Source: Epiperipatus broadwayi
Taxonomy: Eukaryota; Onychophora; Udeonychophora; Euonychophora; Peripatidae
NCBI GenBank assembly: GCA_028023455.1
Contig: JAQFVV010012404.1
Coordinates: 14,495,000 to 14,558,999 of the forward strand
DNA length: 64,000 nt
Reading direction: 5' to 3'
The position numbers and the translations under genes were made by a program. The notes below the pieces were generated by a model that did not search any database, was not told where the DNA came from, and saw only the letters and a list, made by a program, of their open reading frames with translations. Below, piece by piece: positions 32,780 to 45,104 of this stretch (position 1 is its first letter; each line of letters starts with the position of its first letter).

Positions 32780-34339
32780 TGGAGATGTGTTTAATTTATT
32801 AGACATTCATACTGTTTGAAGATAGTTTCTAATGATGAACTTTTTTAATTTAAAATGCTTTACTTTTTTTTAGTATTGTGAAATAAATCCTTGCACACAT
32901 ACAAACATACACACATTACACACATATTTTTTATCACACACACATAGATATAGTTTATTAAAAATATAATGATGTTTTTAATAATAATAAATGAGAAAAA
33001 ATATGACGATGGAATATTTATAAAATATGCTAAAAAGACAATAACTGTAAATTACTATAAATGACTATTAATGATATTGTTTGACATCATTTTGCTTTTA
33101 TTTAAGCTTAATTTTAACAAAAACATAGTGTGTATTTTAAGTTAAATGCTTGAAAATGAATGTAGATAGCTAGAATATAGGATACACTGTCCATATGATT
33201 AAATTTGTCATTGTTATTGATACTTTGTCATCTTCTTGCCTTATTCTTACATAATTTTAAAATTTATATAATCTAAATTAGTATTTTAAATTTATTAATT
33301 TATAAATTGTTAAGATCTTGCAATTAAAGTGTAAATATAAATATCTTATAAAGAAATTATGAGAGATAGACATTTGTCCCTCCATGTTACTTGCGATTTA
33401 TATAAAAAAAATTGCCTAAAAGTTGGTGCAGCATTTATATTATAGTAATAAATATAAATATTTGTGTAATTGAAAGAAAAGTTTAAAAGATAATAAAAGA
33501 TTTAGAGGAAAAAATTATGAAAATATATAAATTTAATTATGTCAGTTTTTCAATTACAGTTACATTCAGGTTTAGGTATTGGGATAGTTGCAAGCAAATT
33601 TTTCTTTAATACAAATTAATTTAAGCGTTTGTTTTCTCACTTTACTTTTCTCAATTAATGATTGGTATGATGTATTCCTATTTTGTTGAAGATCATATGG
33701 AAGAATTTTAAAAGAAGCATGAATTATATTTCTTGATCATCATCAATTTACAAACAACAGAAATGATGATTGGATTATGAATTGGATCACTTAATAATTT
33801 CATTTATAATTGGAATATATTAGATAGTTTCCTTGCCAATCACTTCCATTACAGATTATCAACAATAAATTATTATCCTAATTAACATTCCAATAAATTC
33901 TCAATGTAGAGATTAAACATTACCAGGATCATAAACGAATTATCTAAGTATGTAATGGAAACGAGATTACACTTAAGTAAGAATAATGCAGACATTAAAT
34001 TTTTGTTTTTTAATTAATAAAAAAATTACTCAGTGTGCTCTTTTCAATTAAAGAGGGGGACAAATAATTTTGTAAGGGGCTATAATTTCTTATCTTTATT
34101 AACATGTTATATAATTTAACTCATATAAACATTATTTTTAGCTACTTAAACTTAACTTCATATCTGGGCCAACTGATGAGTACTAGTTCAGCGCAGAATG
34201 TTCATCTTGTAGTCATTTGTTTTTTCATATGCCTTGGATTATACGTTTCAGAAGTGTGTGATGGAATAGATGTTTAAAATCTATTTAAATATATATATGA
34301 AGTTAAATTTAATTATCTGAAAATAATGTGTATTTGAAA
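32780..34339. other. AT-rich DNA with nothing recognised
   Basis: About 1.6 kb with no coding frame, repeat pair or RNA signature that I can support, apart from short simple repeats such as the cacaca-rich run at 32890-32945. Confidence 0.5.
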
Positions 34340-34347
34340 TTAAATTA

Positions 34348-35395
34348 GGTAATACATCGTCCTATCATCCACACCACTCGATGGCGCGGTTGCTATTAAA
34401 AAACAAATAAATATAACGTTACCGGGCTTTTTAAAAATATATTTCTTTAAGGTTTTTTTTTTTTTTATTTGTTTTTTTTTTTTGATGTGTTTTATATATA
34501 TATTTTTTAGGGATTTTTTTTTTTGATAATGGGTTTATTAAAATTTTTTAAAAACAAATATAACTTTTGCTTTTAAAACCTTTGATCTTATTTTATTTTT
34601 TAAAACATACCACCTCTTTTTTAAAAAAAAAAACATTCTGCCTTTTTTTCTTTTTAAAACCTTCAAAATTTTTTAAATATTTTTTTAAAAACATTTATTT
34701 TTGTTTTATTTACTGGGGGTTCAAAAATATTAACTTTTATTCATAAACAAATACATAGAATATTTGGTACTTTTTTTTTGATTTACACATTTCGACAACA
34801 TTGACGTGATTCGCATTCTATTTCTGAAATTTTACATCATCGTAATTTCATAACACCACCACAAACGCAGTTCTTTTATGTGGGAAAAATATTATTCTTC
34901 TGAAGGAAAGCTACTGCGTCTGCTTCTGTAGTAGGTAAATCAAAGAACTTGAACCCCGCCAAATGTTGTTCCGCCATTTCACTTTGTTTATCTCACAATG
35001 TTCTCACAAATTGTGTGACTTTTGCGTGAACTTTCCTGATTCATGACTGACACTCCTCATTTATTAAATTGTGCCACCTAACAAGGAAATTAGGGACATT
35101 TCTGAAATACTCATAATTTGTAGTTACTCATTAAAATTATACTCCATTTAAAAGGAAAAATGTTAACTGTGTACTGTTACACTTTTTCTGATTACAAATA
35201 CACCCACTCTCATATGATACACTGTTAACTATTCATTACTAACATCTATATAAAATGTGACAACACGTTACTGATAATGTTCACATGCTAGCGATGTTGG
35301 GGAAGTGTTAACTTCATCAACATATAAGTGTTTGAACAGCTTTTGCATAGAAACAGCACCATTGAGCAGTGTGGATGATTGAATGATGTATTACC
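34348..35395. mobile_element. DNA transposon, GGT termini, 8-bp TSD (family 1, copy 2)
   Basis: 1048 bp flanked by a perfect ttaaatta duplication (34340-34347 and 35396-35403). The left end GGTAATACATCGTCCTATCA and the right end (minus strand) GGTAATACATCATTCAATCA are inverted repeats that extend ~50 bp through gatggcgc / aatggtgc to ttgctat / tttctat. The interior is T-rich with no transposase. Matches 57866-59033 along its length, e.g. ctgcttctgtag-aggtaaat and gctagcgatgttgggg. Confidence 0.92.
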
Positions 35396-35403
35396 TTAAA
35401 TTA

Positions 35404-35692
35404 TAATGTGCTATATGGCTTACTTGAAAAAGTGTATGTTCTTAATGTATCTATAGTATGGGAGATTGGTCTGACTTCTGGGCTGATGGATGGTTGTGAT
35501 AGGATTGAGATAAAAGTCAATGATGCACTGATAAAATCAAAAATTTACAATGCATATTATTGTGCAATAATTGTACAACCCTCCACAAGGTATTAAAAGT
35601 GGATAGAAACTTTTCCTTACCTTGCTAGAGAGTGGTGAACTTGTGAGTCCACAATTAAAAAAAACTATACAAGTTTCAATAAATAAAATCAA
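35404..35692. other. Short unannotated spacer
   Basis: A 62-codon plus-strand frame (35408-35596) lies here. Its composition (VLNVSIVWEIGLTSGLMDG) gives no domain match I recognise, and it starts inside the target duplication of the preceding transposon, so I do not call it a gene. Confidence 0.4.
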
Positions 35693-35694
35693 TA

Positions 35695-36890
35695 CACTTG
35701 GGTCTCTTTTTATGCGGACTTATTTAACACGATTTTGAAGTTACGCGATTCGTCTTTCACTGGAAGTCGAAGTCCGATAATGCGCTATTACTTTAAATAA
35801 TAAATTTTGTGCACTTACGTTATATTGAAAGTAATAGCACATTATTGGAATTCGACTTTCATCTTAGTAATTTCAATATTTTCAGTGCTTTATAATAGTA
35901 AGATTTTATGCAATAATGAAATTAAAATCATGATTTCCACATTTTATGTATACACACATTAAATTTTACAAGATTATAATGTAAATTTGTTCAAACATTG
36001 TGCGTGTTAATTTTGCATTTTAAATCACATTCTGTTTTTGCTTTTTAAAAAAGAACGTAATCAATTATTAATCATTTAGTGTCCACAAGTTTATTTTTAA
36101 AAGGTCAGTAATAGCAGTGGGCACAATTAAAAATTAAAATCTGATTTTTAATTGTAATTAACAATTTAAAAATTACTTACAGGTGACTTGAAATTAATGT
36201 GATGTAAAATGAAATTTGATTTTTAAACGGAATTGAAAATTAAAGACAAAAATAAGAATTTAATTTTTAGTTGTTAGTTTTAATTAAATTTTCCCCAGCA
36301 GTGGTGAATAAATGTCTTTTTATTATCATAAGTCTAAGTTCATAAACAATTAATAAAATCATCATCGTCGTCAACAGAAAACCATTAACACAACATGAGA
36401 ATGAACTTGGCGCTAGTTGTATTTCCTCTTGTGAGAATAATTGCTGAGATATTCTTGACTTCGTTTAAGGAGGAGCCAAATACATCACATCACATGAGAA
36501 TCTGATTTTTTACTAGTTTGCAAATGAACGTCTTTTGGGGCAAATAGCGATAATAATTAAAATGTGTATAAAAAAATTTAAATTACTGTACTGTAAATTA
36601 TGCATAAAAATATATTATTTTGAATAAAATTAAATATAGTTAAAAAAAGTTTGTCTTGTATCATTTTTTTCTAAATTTGAAATTTTTTATTAGTCATATT
36701 TTATTTCCTTATTTTTTTTTTGCGCAAATTTTAAAGTTATTTTACGTTGGTGCTTTGCTTTTACGCGAATTTTGAAAAATCACAGACCACATCCCCCCTT
36801 TTTCAATGTAAGTTACATCTATTTTTGCGTGATTTCGTTTGCGCATGTTTTCTGAGGAACCTATCTATCGCGTAAAATGAGACCCAGGTG
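35695..36890. mobile_element. pogo/Tigger-like non-autonomous element, TA target site
   Basis: 1196 bp flanked by TA (35693-35694 and 36891-36892). The left end CACTTGGGTCTCTTTTTATG and the right end on the minus strand CACCTGGGTCTCATTTTACG are inverted repeats. Subterminal copies of tacgcgattt / acgcgaatttt resemble the internal repeats of Tigger-type elements. An inner inverted repeat of ~40 bp lies at about 35757-35870. No transposase frame. A SINE-like piece at 36437-36495 is nested inside. Confidence 0.65.
36437..36495 (+). repeat. SINE-like fragment with (CATCA)n tail, copy 1
   Basis: ataattgctgagatattctt followed by gacttcgtttaag and a tacatcacatcacat tail. The same string, including the pentameric tail, recurs at 63664-63725. 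A simple pentamer tail after a conserved body suggests the 3' end of a retroposed SINE or LINE, 5' truncated differently in the two copies. Confidence 0.55.
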
Positions 36891-37025
36891 TATATAAAAA
36901 TAAAATAAATTCAAAAAACATTTTACTAAGATAATAACAAAAAAGAAAATTAAGTTTAGCCAAAGTATATTTATATACAAGAAAAAAAAGTCTTCGAATT
37001 AATAATTAGTAAGCTAATTAATTAG

Positions 37026-37863
37026 TAAGCTTACTGGCCTAGATATATTTCTAAAACTATAGATTTGTCTTCAGCATAATAGTCTTTTAATATTCTTTTT
37101 TTTATCAGTCTTTGAGTTTATTTTATCAATGACATTTTAGGGTGAATCTTTAATTTCTTTAATTGGTATATTGTTTCACTTCAGCAAACTCCCTAGAAAA
37201 CAAATCTCTATTAATTAAATTATTATTAAATAATTATTAATAATAATTTAATTAATAGAGATTTGTTTTCTAGGGAGTTTTAATATAGGTAAAAAGATTG
37301 AGTTTTACATTATCATCATATGTGAGTTGCTAACTAGCAGGAAATAATTTCACTTTCAAGAGACTATATTTTGGAGGCATATGAGGCTGTGAAATCATTA
37401 ATCAATTGAACCTGCAATATCTTGCTGTCACAATTCTTCATACATTAACATAATTGTCATATATATATATGAATGATATTGTAAAATAATTTTATATATA
37501 GTGATCTATCTTTATGATACATCAGTTTAGGATATATTATCTTTTTGTATGCATATATTCATGGGTGAATTTTAATATTATTCAAGCTTCCAAAATGTAA
37601 TATCTGAGATATGAAATTATTTTACGATCTCCCTCATATTTAGTAACCAAAGATAAAGATAATGTGAAATCTAACCCTTTTGTCTATTCTGATGTCATGA
37701 TAGAAGTTTGTTCTTGCTCAAAAGTTTCTCTAACTTGTTAAAATGAAGCAGCATATACTTTTAAAGAATTTAAAACTCTATGTGTAACAGATAAAAAAAC
37801 AAATCAAAGATTATTTCTCTGAAGACTAATGGTTTTAGAAAGATAGCTGGATCAATAAGCTTA
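37026..37863. mobile_element. DNA transposon with long TIRs and 8-bp TSD (different family)
   Basis: 838 bp. Flanked by ttaattag (37018-37025 and 37864-37871). The left end TAAGCTTACTGGCCTAGATA and the right end (minus strand) TAAGCTTATTGATCCAGCTA stay similar for ~55 bp to a shared tcttcag. The target-site match is exact but AT-rich, so chance contributes. No coding frame. A perfect 43-bp inverted repeat is nested at 37186-37280. Confidence 0.55.
37186..37280. repeat. Perfect 43-bp inverted repeat with 9-base loop
   Basis: 37186-37228 and 37238-37280 are exact reverse complements, starting aaactccctagaaaacaaat and ending ttttctagggagttt. Perfect pairing implies recent origin or gene conversion between arms. 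Confidence 0.9.
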
Positions 37864-37871
37864 TTAATTAG

Positions 37872-38496
37872 TAAATCCACGGGAAATTTTTTTATGTATA
37901 TAAGTATACATGTGCTTGGGATCTAACTTAATTTTTTTTTTTATTATACTAATTGTAAATAATCTTTTTTTGATTTATTTTATTCTTATTATCTAGTAGG
38001 TTATATGTATTGATTTGATTTATTGGAAATTAATTGTTTTTTTCATTGTAATTCAAAGACTGTGGATGCTGTTGGAATGCTAGGTTTCTTTGAATTGCTA
38101 TAAAATGTACGATATATATCATTTTATGCATTTTTTCTATTTTTCTTTTATAACGTCATTGTGTTGAGTTCCGTTTGACAAAATAATCCGTTAGTTATTG
38201 ATCTCATTTTTCATTCTATTAAAAGTTCAATTTAGATAATTTAATAGACATTCATATCTCTTATCTAAAATTGTAATAGATTTTACACCTGAGAACATTC
38301 GTGGATGAATTGGAAAAAATTATTTCCCCTGAATAATTTTATAAAATATTAAAAAAAAAAAATACCAGAAATGCATTGTTTATCTTTTGCACTTCTTTGG
38401 AAAATCATCTAATAAAGGCTTATCTGATTTAGCAATTTTTTTTTAGTAGTAATCGAAGTTAATATTCCACTTTGGGTTGCTAAGTTTAGAATTGAA
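37872..38496. other. AT-rich DNA before duplication copy B
   Basis: About 600 bp with nothing recognised. The duplicated segment is known to extend to at least 38497. Whether it extends further left cannot be judged, because the matching part of copy A would lie before base 1. Confidence 0.5.
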
Positions 38497-38889
38497 ATAG
38501 TCTAATATTCTTTTTACATTTGCGTTGTTAGAATTATTAGAAATCAATTATTGTCAATTCTAATTTGTTAAACGATTATATTTTGATTAAGAGTACAAGA
38601 AAATAATCACAACTTTTTTTGTGTTAATTATAAATTGATTAAAATCATTTAATATGAATGAATGCTTTTATAGTTCTAATCGGTCTATAAAAATTGCTAA
38701 TTACTTTACTTGTATACTAATCGCTATGCATGTGGATTTTTATACTGATTATAACATACAATACAATTATGAAATAGAATTTAAACCAGGGATGCAATGC
38801 ACTGAGGCTTCTCCTTTTTCAGAGTCACAAATCTTTCAGCCACTATGTCCAGAGAAACCTGTTAGCTACTTTATTTTGCCTTTCCATTC

Positions 38890-39786
38890 CCCACCCTAAG
38901 TTTTTCCTATATTCTTCTTGATCCTGCTTTATCCCATTTCCACAACATAATCTTTGTCAACTCATAGCCTTTACATCTAAATTCCCATTATCTTTTCCCA
39001 AACCCAGCATATAAAACAAGAATCCACTTTCTGTATAATCACTTTGTTTATATTTATTCTTCCACAACTTCATTATTTGTGCCCTTTCTGCTTGTAGGCA
39101 TTTACATTCAATTAACTAGATGCCTAATAATTTCTATGCCTTCCCTACGTAACTTGCAGATTAAATCGCCATATTTTCGATTTGTGTATATTTCCTTGTT
39201 GCTAAAGATCCTAATCGAGGCTTAACTAGTAAACTACTTTTCTTGCTATTATCATAAGTTAACTCGCACCCAATATTCTGTTTACTTCTATATATATTGA
39301 AACTCTTTTTATTCTCCATACTAGTTCTCCATCTCTCCAACTCCCTATTTTTTATTAATGCATCTATTCTTATACCCTATTCCTTGCTACTATAACACCT
39401 AACAATTCTTCTAAAACAATCATCCCACATTTTGTATAAGTATACTGACATAAATTCTTTATCCAAATCTTCTGCATACTTTATTACCTTTCTCACCATC
39501 TTGTTGCTTGTCCTTTACTCATAACCCAATTAAATACTATTTTGGCTATTCTCTTATTATCCATAAATTGCAATCTATTGAACCTTTTCATTTTGCTTTT
39601 TGTATCTCTCATATGAAAACATAACCATCCCATCTCTCCTTGAATTACCTCCTTTGCCATCCACCCATCTGCATCTAATGCATGTCTTCCTACTTCCCTT
39701 TGTACTTTTTCTAAGTAATTTAGCACCTTTTTACTAACACATAATGCATTGTTTCCATATGTTAACCCTGCTACTGCCACTTCCAT
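38890..39786 (-). pseudogene. LINE copy B, ORF2 C-terminal domain
   Basis: 39786-39493 is open for 97 codons: AGLTYGNNALCVSKKVLNYL, then VQREVGRHALDADGW and GEMGWLCFHMRDTKSK. This pattern (YG...A..V..K.L..LE..QR..GR......, then GEMGW..F) is the standard segment after RT in a group of LINEs. Beyond it, frames with many stops run to about 38890 where a KLRVGNGKAK-like end is readable. Copy A differs at a few residues (MVWLCF for MGWLCF). Confidence 0.75.
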
Positions 39787-39989
39787 ACAATTCTAGCTAC
39801 ATCATACTTATTATATGAAAACACTATTAATTTCTTTATCAATCCCTTTCTTTTCTTTGCTTCATTTATCAATTCTTTTCTCCCATTCATCCAAACAATT
39901 TCTCTGATTATTTAAAATGATTCTCAAATAGCTATACATATTCACCATATTTAACTTTACATCCCCCAATAAAAAATCTTTCTTCTCTT

Positions 39990-40940
39990 TCCCCAGTATT
40001 AATCATCATTACTTTTTCTTCACTAAATTAAACCCCATCACTTTACCCACTCTTGTGCATGTCTTCACCATAACTTCCATATATTCCCTACTTTCTGTGC
40101 ACAAGAAGACATCATCCTCAAATAAAAGACCTGATAATGTATATACTCTCTTGCCACTTATTAATGATATCTCTATCTCTTTTCCTAGTCTTTCCATTAC
40201 TCTCTCCATTTTTCTCAAATATAACAAAAACAAAATAGGTGACATAGGGCATCCTTACCTTAGTCCCACCCCATTTTTAACTTTAACTAATTCTATATTT
40301 TCTAATTGATATGTATAGTAACTATTTTTATACAATCTCTTAATAAGATTCACTAAAGCTAAATCCATTCCCAAATTTATTAAACATACCCATAATGTAT
40401 ATGTATTTACTCTGTCATAAGCCTTCTCTATATCTATAAAAACATATACAACTGGCTATCTCTATTTCTACTCATATCTGTAAGTTAAGTAACTATCTCC
40501 TATATGCCTATCCAATTGAAAAAACCTTTGCATTTATCCCCCTATTATTTTCTTCCATTTATTTTGCCATCCAGTCACTATATATGCAAAAACTTTATAT
40601 AATGCTGACATTACTGCTATTGGTCTATAACTGCTAACTTTATATGATACTTACCATCTCCTTTAAATAGTAGTCTTACCCTTATATTATTCCAACTATC
40701 TGGAAATACTCTCTTCTGTGCAATCTTATTAAAACATGATAATAGGTTTAATTTTGTCCTATTTCTTAAATTCTTTACCATCTTTGCTGACCATCCATCT
40801 AAACTTCTTGCTTTTCCATTTTTCAATTTCTTTCCTGCCTCATTTAATTCCCTTTCTGTAAACCTAATATTTCCATTACTATATGCTTTCATGTTTATTA
40901 TCACTCTGACTTTCACATCTAGCATCTTTTCTATATCCAT
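39990..40940 (-). pseudogene. LINE copy B, ORF2 reverse transcriptase
   Basis: RT blocks in minus-strand order: 40940-40617 with LNEAGKKLKNGKARSLDGWS and VRLLFKGDGK; about 40450-40400 with FIDIEKAYDRV (motif A, catalytic Asp); about 40265-40245 with GCPMSPILF (motif B); 40245-40009 with LSGLLFEDDVFLCTESRE (motif C; FEDD where FADD is usual). The frame changes at least twice between blocks. The ctat target used by the LTR element in copy A lies in the motif A codons at 40434-40437. Confidence 0.85.
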
Positions 40941-41584
40941 TATATAATTATTTAAGATTTGTCTCTAATTCTTCTCTAAAGCTATACTTTATTCTCTTAT
41001 CATCTAGTAATACTATTTTCCTCTCTCATAAATTCCTTTTCATGTATTTCCAAATTTTTTTATTCCCATCTCTTCCTCTTTTATTAATATCCTCCAACAA
41101 TTTACTATTTAATTTCATTCTCTCTTATAATTATCTATTTTAGCCAATGTCTTTTTTTAAATACTTTTCTCATTTAACATTAATATCTTTTTCACTTTCT
41201 TTGTTTTTAATAGCATGCTTATATCTTCTCTATGCTTTCCCCCTCTTTTTTACACTTTTACTAACTCTCACTTTTCTATTACTTTTATTCTTCTGAATAT
41301 TATCACTTAAAACCATATTTCCTATTTTTTCTACTTCACACCATTCTTTATATTCATCCCCAGTCAACTCTTCTATGATTGCTTCAACTTTTATTTTATA
41401 TTATTCTAACTTATTTTTATCATTCATTCTCCATCCACATCTTTCATTATCCTTTCTATTTTTATTACTATTTTCCATCACATTACTAACCATTTCTATT
41501 GTAAAGAAATTATGATCACTATTACATATTCTCTCTTCATAATCAAACCTTTAAATTTTCCACATTTATTCATTCCCTCTTTCT

Positions 41585-42140
41585 CTAATCAGATATAATA
41601 TAGCGTGTGAAATATATTATTTCTAGACCATGTGTATTGTCCCTCAAATATTTGGTAAATTTCCAATGCTCAAATACACTCTGACAAAAATTCTTCAAAA
41701 ACTGTCCATTCTTGTTATCTACATCATCAATTACTTCAATATACCCATTAATATTCCCTATAATTATTATTTTCTTCCCCTTTTTTTTGAAACTCTGTAT
41801 ATCCTTAACTAGGCATTCATGTATACTATTGTTTAACTTCATTATAGTTTGACTATCCATTCTTGTCTTTCTAACCTTATCTCAAACCACAAATGTTCTT
41901 GATATTTAACAGTATTCAAATATTTTTTTGTCATAACTCCTATACTACCCGTCTTTTTTTAAATTTTATTCTCTATGTATATCCTGCCATACTATGTCTT
42001 CTGGTATAGATTCTTCTTGTAGATGTGTTTCCACTACTGCTAGTATCTCAAGCTCTGCATTTTTAACTGATTTATTTAATTCCAGCCATTTTTCTGATCT
42101 TCTACCACCTTGTATATTAAAATATCCAATTTTAACAATT
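41585..42140 (-). pseudogene. LINE copy B, ORF2 endonuclease
   Basis: Starting near 42130 on the minus strand: GYFNIQGGRRSEKWLELNKS, then AELEILAVVETHLQEESIPE, which match the N-terminal strands and the catalytic Glu (ETH) of apurinic-type LINE endonucleases. After a stop-containing stretch, 41860-41585 reads on with KKKGKKIIIIGNINGYIEVI, the block that normally carries GDFN. This makes ORF2 a targeted-integration LINE rather than an endonuclease-less type. Inactive through stops. Confidence 0.75.
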
Positions 42141-42407
42141 TATTCTTTCCTAACTACTCTTTTTTAAATTCTTTTGACACTTTGTTTTTCAATATATTTG
42201 TAAGTAACTTGCTTACTATTAATTTTACAGACCCCTTCCCTCTCCACATTTACATTAATATCCAAATCAGCTACTCTTTGTTTATTTCTTACATTTTCTC
42301 CATTCTTCTTTTTTGATAATACTACAATTTAATCCTCCCCTTTTATAAGTTTCCCAAATTATATTTTTTATAAATCAAACTTTTTTAAACTTCACTTCCT
42401 TGTTTTG

Positions 42408-43178
42408 TTAAGTGCAATCCATCTTTACTATATAACTCCCTCTTATAAAAAAATCCCACACATCCACAAACATAATATCATTTCTCTCATACAATTTTTT
42501 CAATCTCTCATTTATACAATATGCCCTATCTAACTTATATCTATTGTAAAATCTTGGTAATAATCCAACTATTCCTGCTCTTCCTTTAATCTTATTCAAA
42601 TTACTAATCAATTCTATGTACTCATCCATTACTCTCTCTGATGGCTCTGACAAATTGTCTCTACCATAACATACACTTCTCTCCTCTCCTGTTTCTTTAC
42701 CATATCTGTAACATTACTAATCCTAGTTCCAGGCAAACATATGTTTACTTCCTTGTTTCTATTTCCCCTTGCAATAACATCTCCACATCCTCTAAATTAG
42801 TGAATCTTTTATCAATACTGTCTCATGGTTTACTTTCCCTATTTCATCCGTAACATTCTCTTCCACCTTCAGGGCTTTCTTATCTACTTCTCCCTTACCA
42901 TTTTTATTCAATAATTCCTTTATTTGCTCACACTTCATTTCTAACAATTTTAATTCTGCTTCTACATCCTCTATCTTTTCCTCTATTTTACTTATTCTTT
43001 GGTTAATCATCTCCACTGCACTACTTATTTTGTCATCTATATCTTTTGTCACTCCACTAAAAACATACTCTATTCTATCTTCCTCATCTATATTTTGCTC
43101 CACTTTTCCTGACATTTTCTTCAAACTATCTACACTTAAAAACCTTTTTTTTTTGCTTATTTTATTACATTTATGCAT
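42408..43178 (-). pseudogene. LINE copy B, ORF1: coiled coil + SGNH-like esterase domain
   Basis: 43178-42792 (128 codons) begins with a basic stretch (KISKKKRF) and continues as a coiled coil: AVEMINQRISKIEEKIEDVE, then AELKLLEMKCEQIKELLNK. Downstream, in broken frames, CLPGTRI-like and V.VMVET-like pieces precede 42653-42408 with SERVMDEYIELISNLNKIKG, GIVGLLPRF and NDIMFVDVWDFFI. These correspond to later blocks of SGNH hydrolase-like domains of LINE ORF1 proteins. The nucleophile GDS block and the terminal DGxHL block are not preserved. Confidence 0.72.
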
Positions 43179-43200
43179 GGTTTACATAACCATACACCTG

Positions 43201-44963
43201 TCACATTTTTTCTAGTCTTATTTAAGTATTTCAAATGATAAACCACATCACATTTGGTAGACTCTACCACAGCGCAGCTGATTTCTTTCTGACCATTATA
43301 TATACATTGTGGGATACAAATGCAATTCATATTTCTTATTTTTTAAGTTCTCTATTCTCTATTTAACTTTATGTTTTCTCTACTACTCTTCAAACCCCTT
43401 TATACAAAAGGAGAAAATTTTTCTTTCTATCAATTGCAATCAATAAACATGTGTTTGTAACCTTAATCCTCAAAAACACTTTCTTTCTCAAATAAATCAC
43501 TCTCCTTCTTAAATTAAAAAATTCTTTAATAGCAAACATACTAAAAAACAATTATTCTTATATATAACTTAGTTTTAAGCCTGCTTACAGGAACAGACAC
43601 AGATACAGTTTTTTTTTTTTTATATTTAAGTTGACTTAACAAAACACTTTCTAATCGTTATCAATATTATTTCTGATCTTTCCAAATCTAGTTAAATCTA
43701 TCTATCTTCAGTCCAATTTTTGTTCACTTCCATCTAGTGAGCAAAAAACTTAGTAGCAACAAATGTTTTCCAGGTAATATTAAAATATATCACTATAATG
43801 GTCAAATATCCAATATAATTTATTTGTCCATAATGTTGTCACAAATACATAAATAAATAATCAATCAAACAAGATTGAAATAAACAACTATTAATAACTA
43901 TATTTAAATATTTATCAAACTGGCTTTCATCTACATTGAGAAGGTCTTGATCTTGAGAAGGTCTCAATGGAGATGAAAGCTAGTTTGATAAATATTTAAA
44001 GATAGTTATTAATAATTGTTTATTTCAATCTTGTTTGATTGATTATTTATTAAAATATATATTTATATAAACTTTAACTTAGTTTGTGAAACAAATCAAG
44101 TCAGCACAGCATGGAGTTGGCCTCTCACAAAAACTAGACACAATTGCAAAAGCAGGAAAAGACATAATGTCTTATGGATAGGTCCAATCCAAAGCTGTTG
44201 AATTGTAGCAACATGGACAAAAGCTGATCCTGGTTACCAAATACTACAAAAATAGATAAAAAAAATGGCTGGCCTAGAAAATAGTCAGAAAATCTTTACA
44301 AATTGATATAAAATTTACATAATAAATTGTCAACAAATAAAAGATCCATTTTACCTGCTTATAAAATACTAAATGCCATTTCAAGGATTTTTTGAGGTAT
44401 TGCATTTATTGCACAAATCATCCTAGAATAATGAGAGCAAAAAATTCCAGTTGTGTATGATGGCCTGGTATTGGATTCAGATATTAAATCCTATGTAAAA
44501 TGACACAGATTGTCCAGTTATCAGCAGATGTACCATCAAAGATGCCACAAGAAAGAAAAGAAGTCAATGGATAAGATGATCTCCTGAGTATTTAAAAAAC
44601 AATGAATGAAGAATTCAGAGTTTTCTGTAGTGAGTTGGAATAGTGCAATGTATGCCTAACATTTAGTTGCTAATTATATAATACTAACTAAACAAAGAAT
44701 ATAATAATGAATAATCTCCAGGTGAATGATTACTTCAAAGGATTAGCATAGCAATAAGAGGACTAACTATTAGAGTGTACCTAGTTTACACCAGTTAAAT
44801 GTGTGAAAAGAAGGTATAGAATTAGTTTACAAGCCTATCTGGTCTTTATTATAAGTTATATAAGCCTCCAGGGCTTGGAAATATAATTCAGATAAGTAGT
44901 ATAAATAATAAATATTACATAATGTTGGAAACATGTGAATATATTTATCTACTGCCTATATAT
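43201..44963. other. Non-coding DNA upstream of LINE B
   Basis: Equivalent to the upstream region in copy A, possibly LINE 5' UTR. It contains the foldback at 43850-44050. No promoter motif or frame could be supported. Confidence 0.5.
43850..44050. repeat. Long foldback (MITE-like inverted repeat), copy B
   Basis: Same ~90-bp arms as 10977-11182, with the loop ggtcttgatcttgagaagg instead of ggtcttgatctttagaagg. It differs from copy A by small changes in both arms, such as loss of one atta unit at the right edge. Confidence 0.8.
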
Positions 44964-44967
44964 ATAT

Positions 44968-45104
44968 ATTGTACCATCTACAAATAGATGGTCCAAATAT
45001 ATTAACATTTGAGAATATTAAGAACTAAAAAAAAGTAAATTTAAAGATCTTTTAAATTAATGTATTTTAATTTTTTTTTTTTAGTTTTTGTATTTTTTTT
45101 TTTA
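44968..45104. repeat. ~137-bp dispersed repeat, copy in B
   Basis: attgtacc-tctacaaatagatggtccaa through aaagatcttttaaatta to a poly-T block. Related copies lie at about 12090-12222 (copy A) and 46976-47110. The third copy lies outside the duplication, so this is an independent repeat family. Confidence 0.75.

Larger units (their letters stand above)
38780..43200 (-). mobile_element. LINE copy B, decayed but uninterrupted
   Basis: Minus-strand order 5' to 3': coiled coil and SGNH-like ORF1 (43178-42408), endonuclease (about 42140-41585), RT (40940-about 39990), C-terminal domain (39786-38890), 3' UTR. Length of about 4.4 kb fits a full-length LINE. No poly-A tail or target duplication was found that would define the ends. 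Several frames are broken, so it is inactive. ORF1 with an esterase-like domain points to a CR1-like relative, but RT details were not enough for me to fix the clade. Confidence 0.8.
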
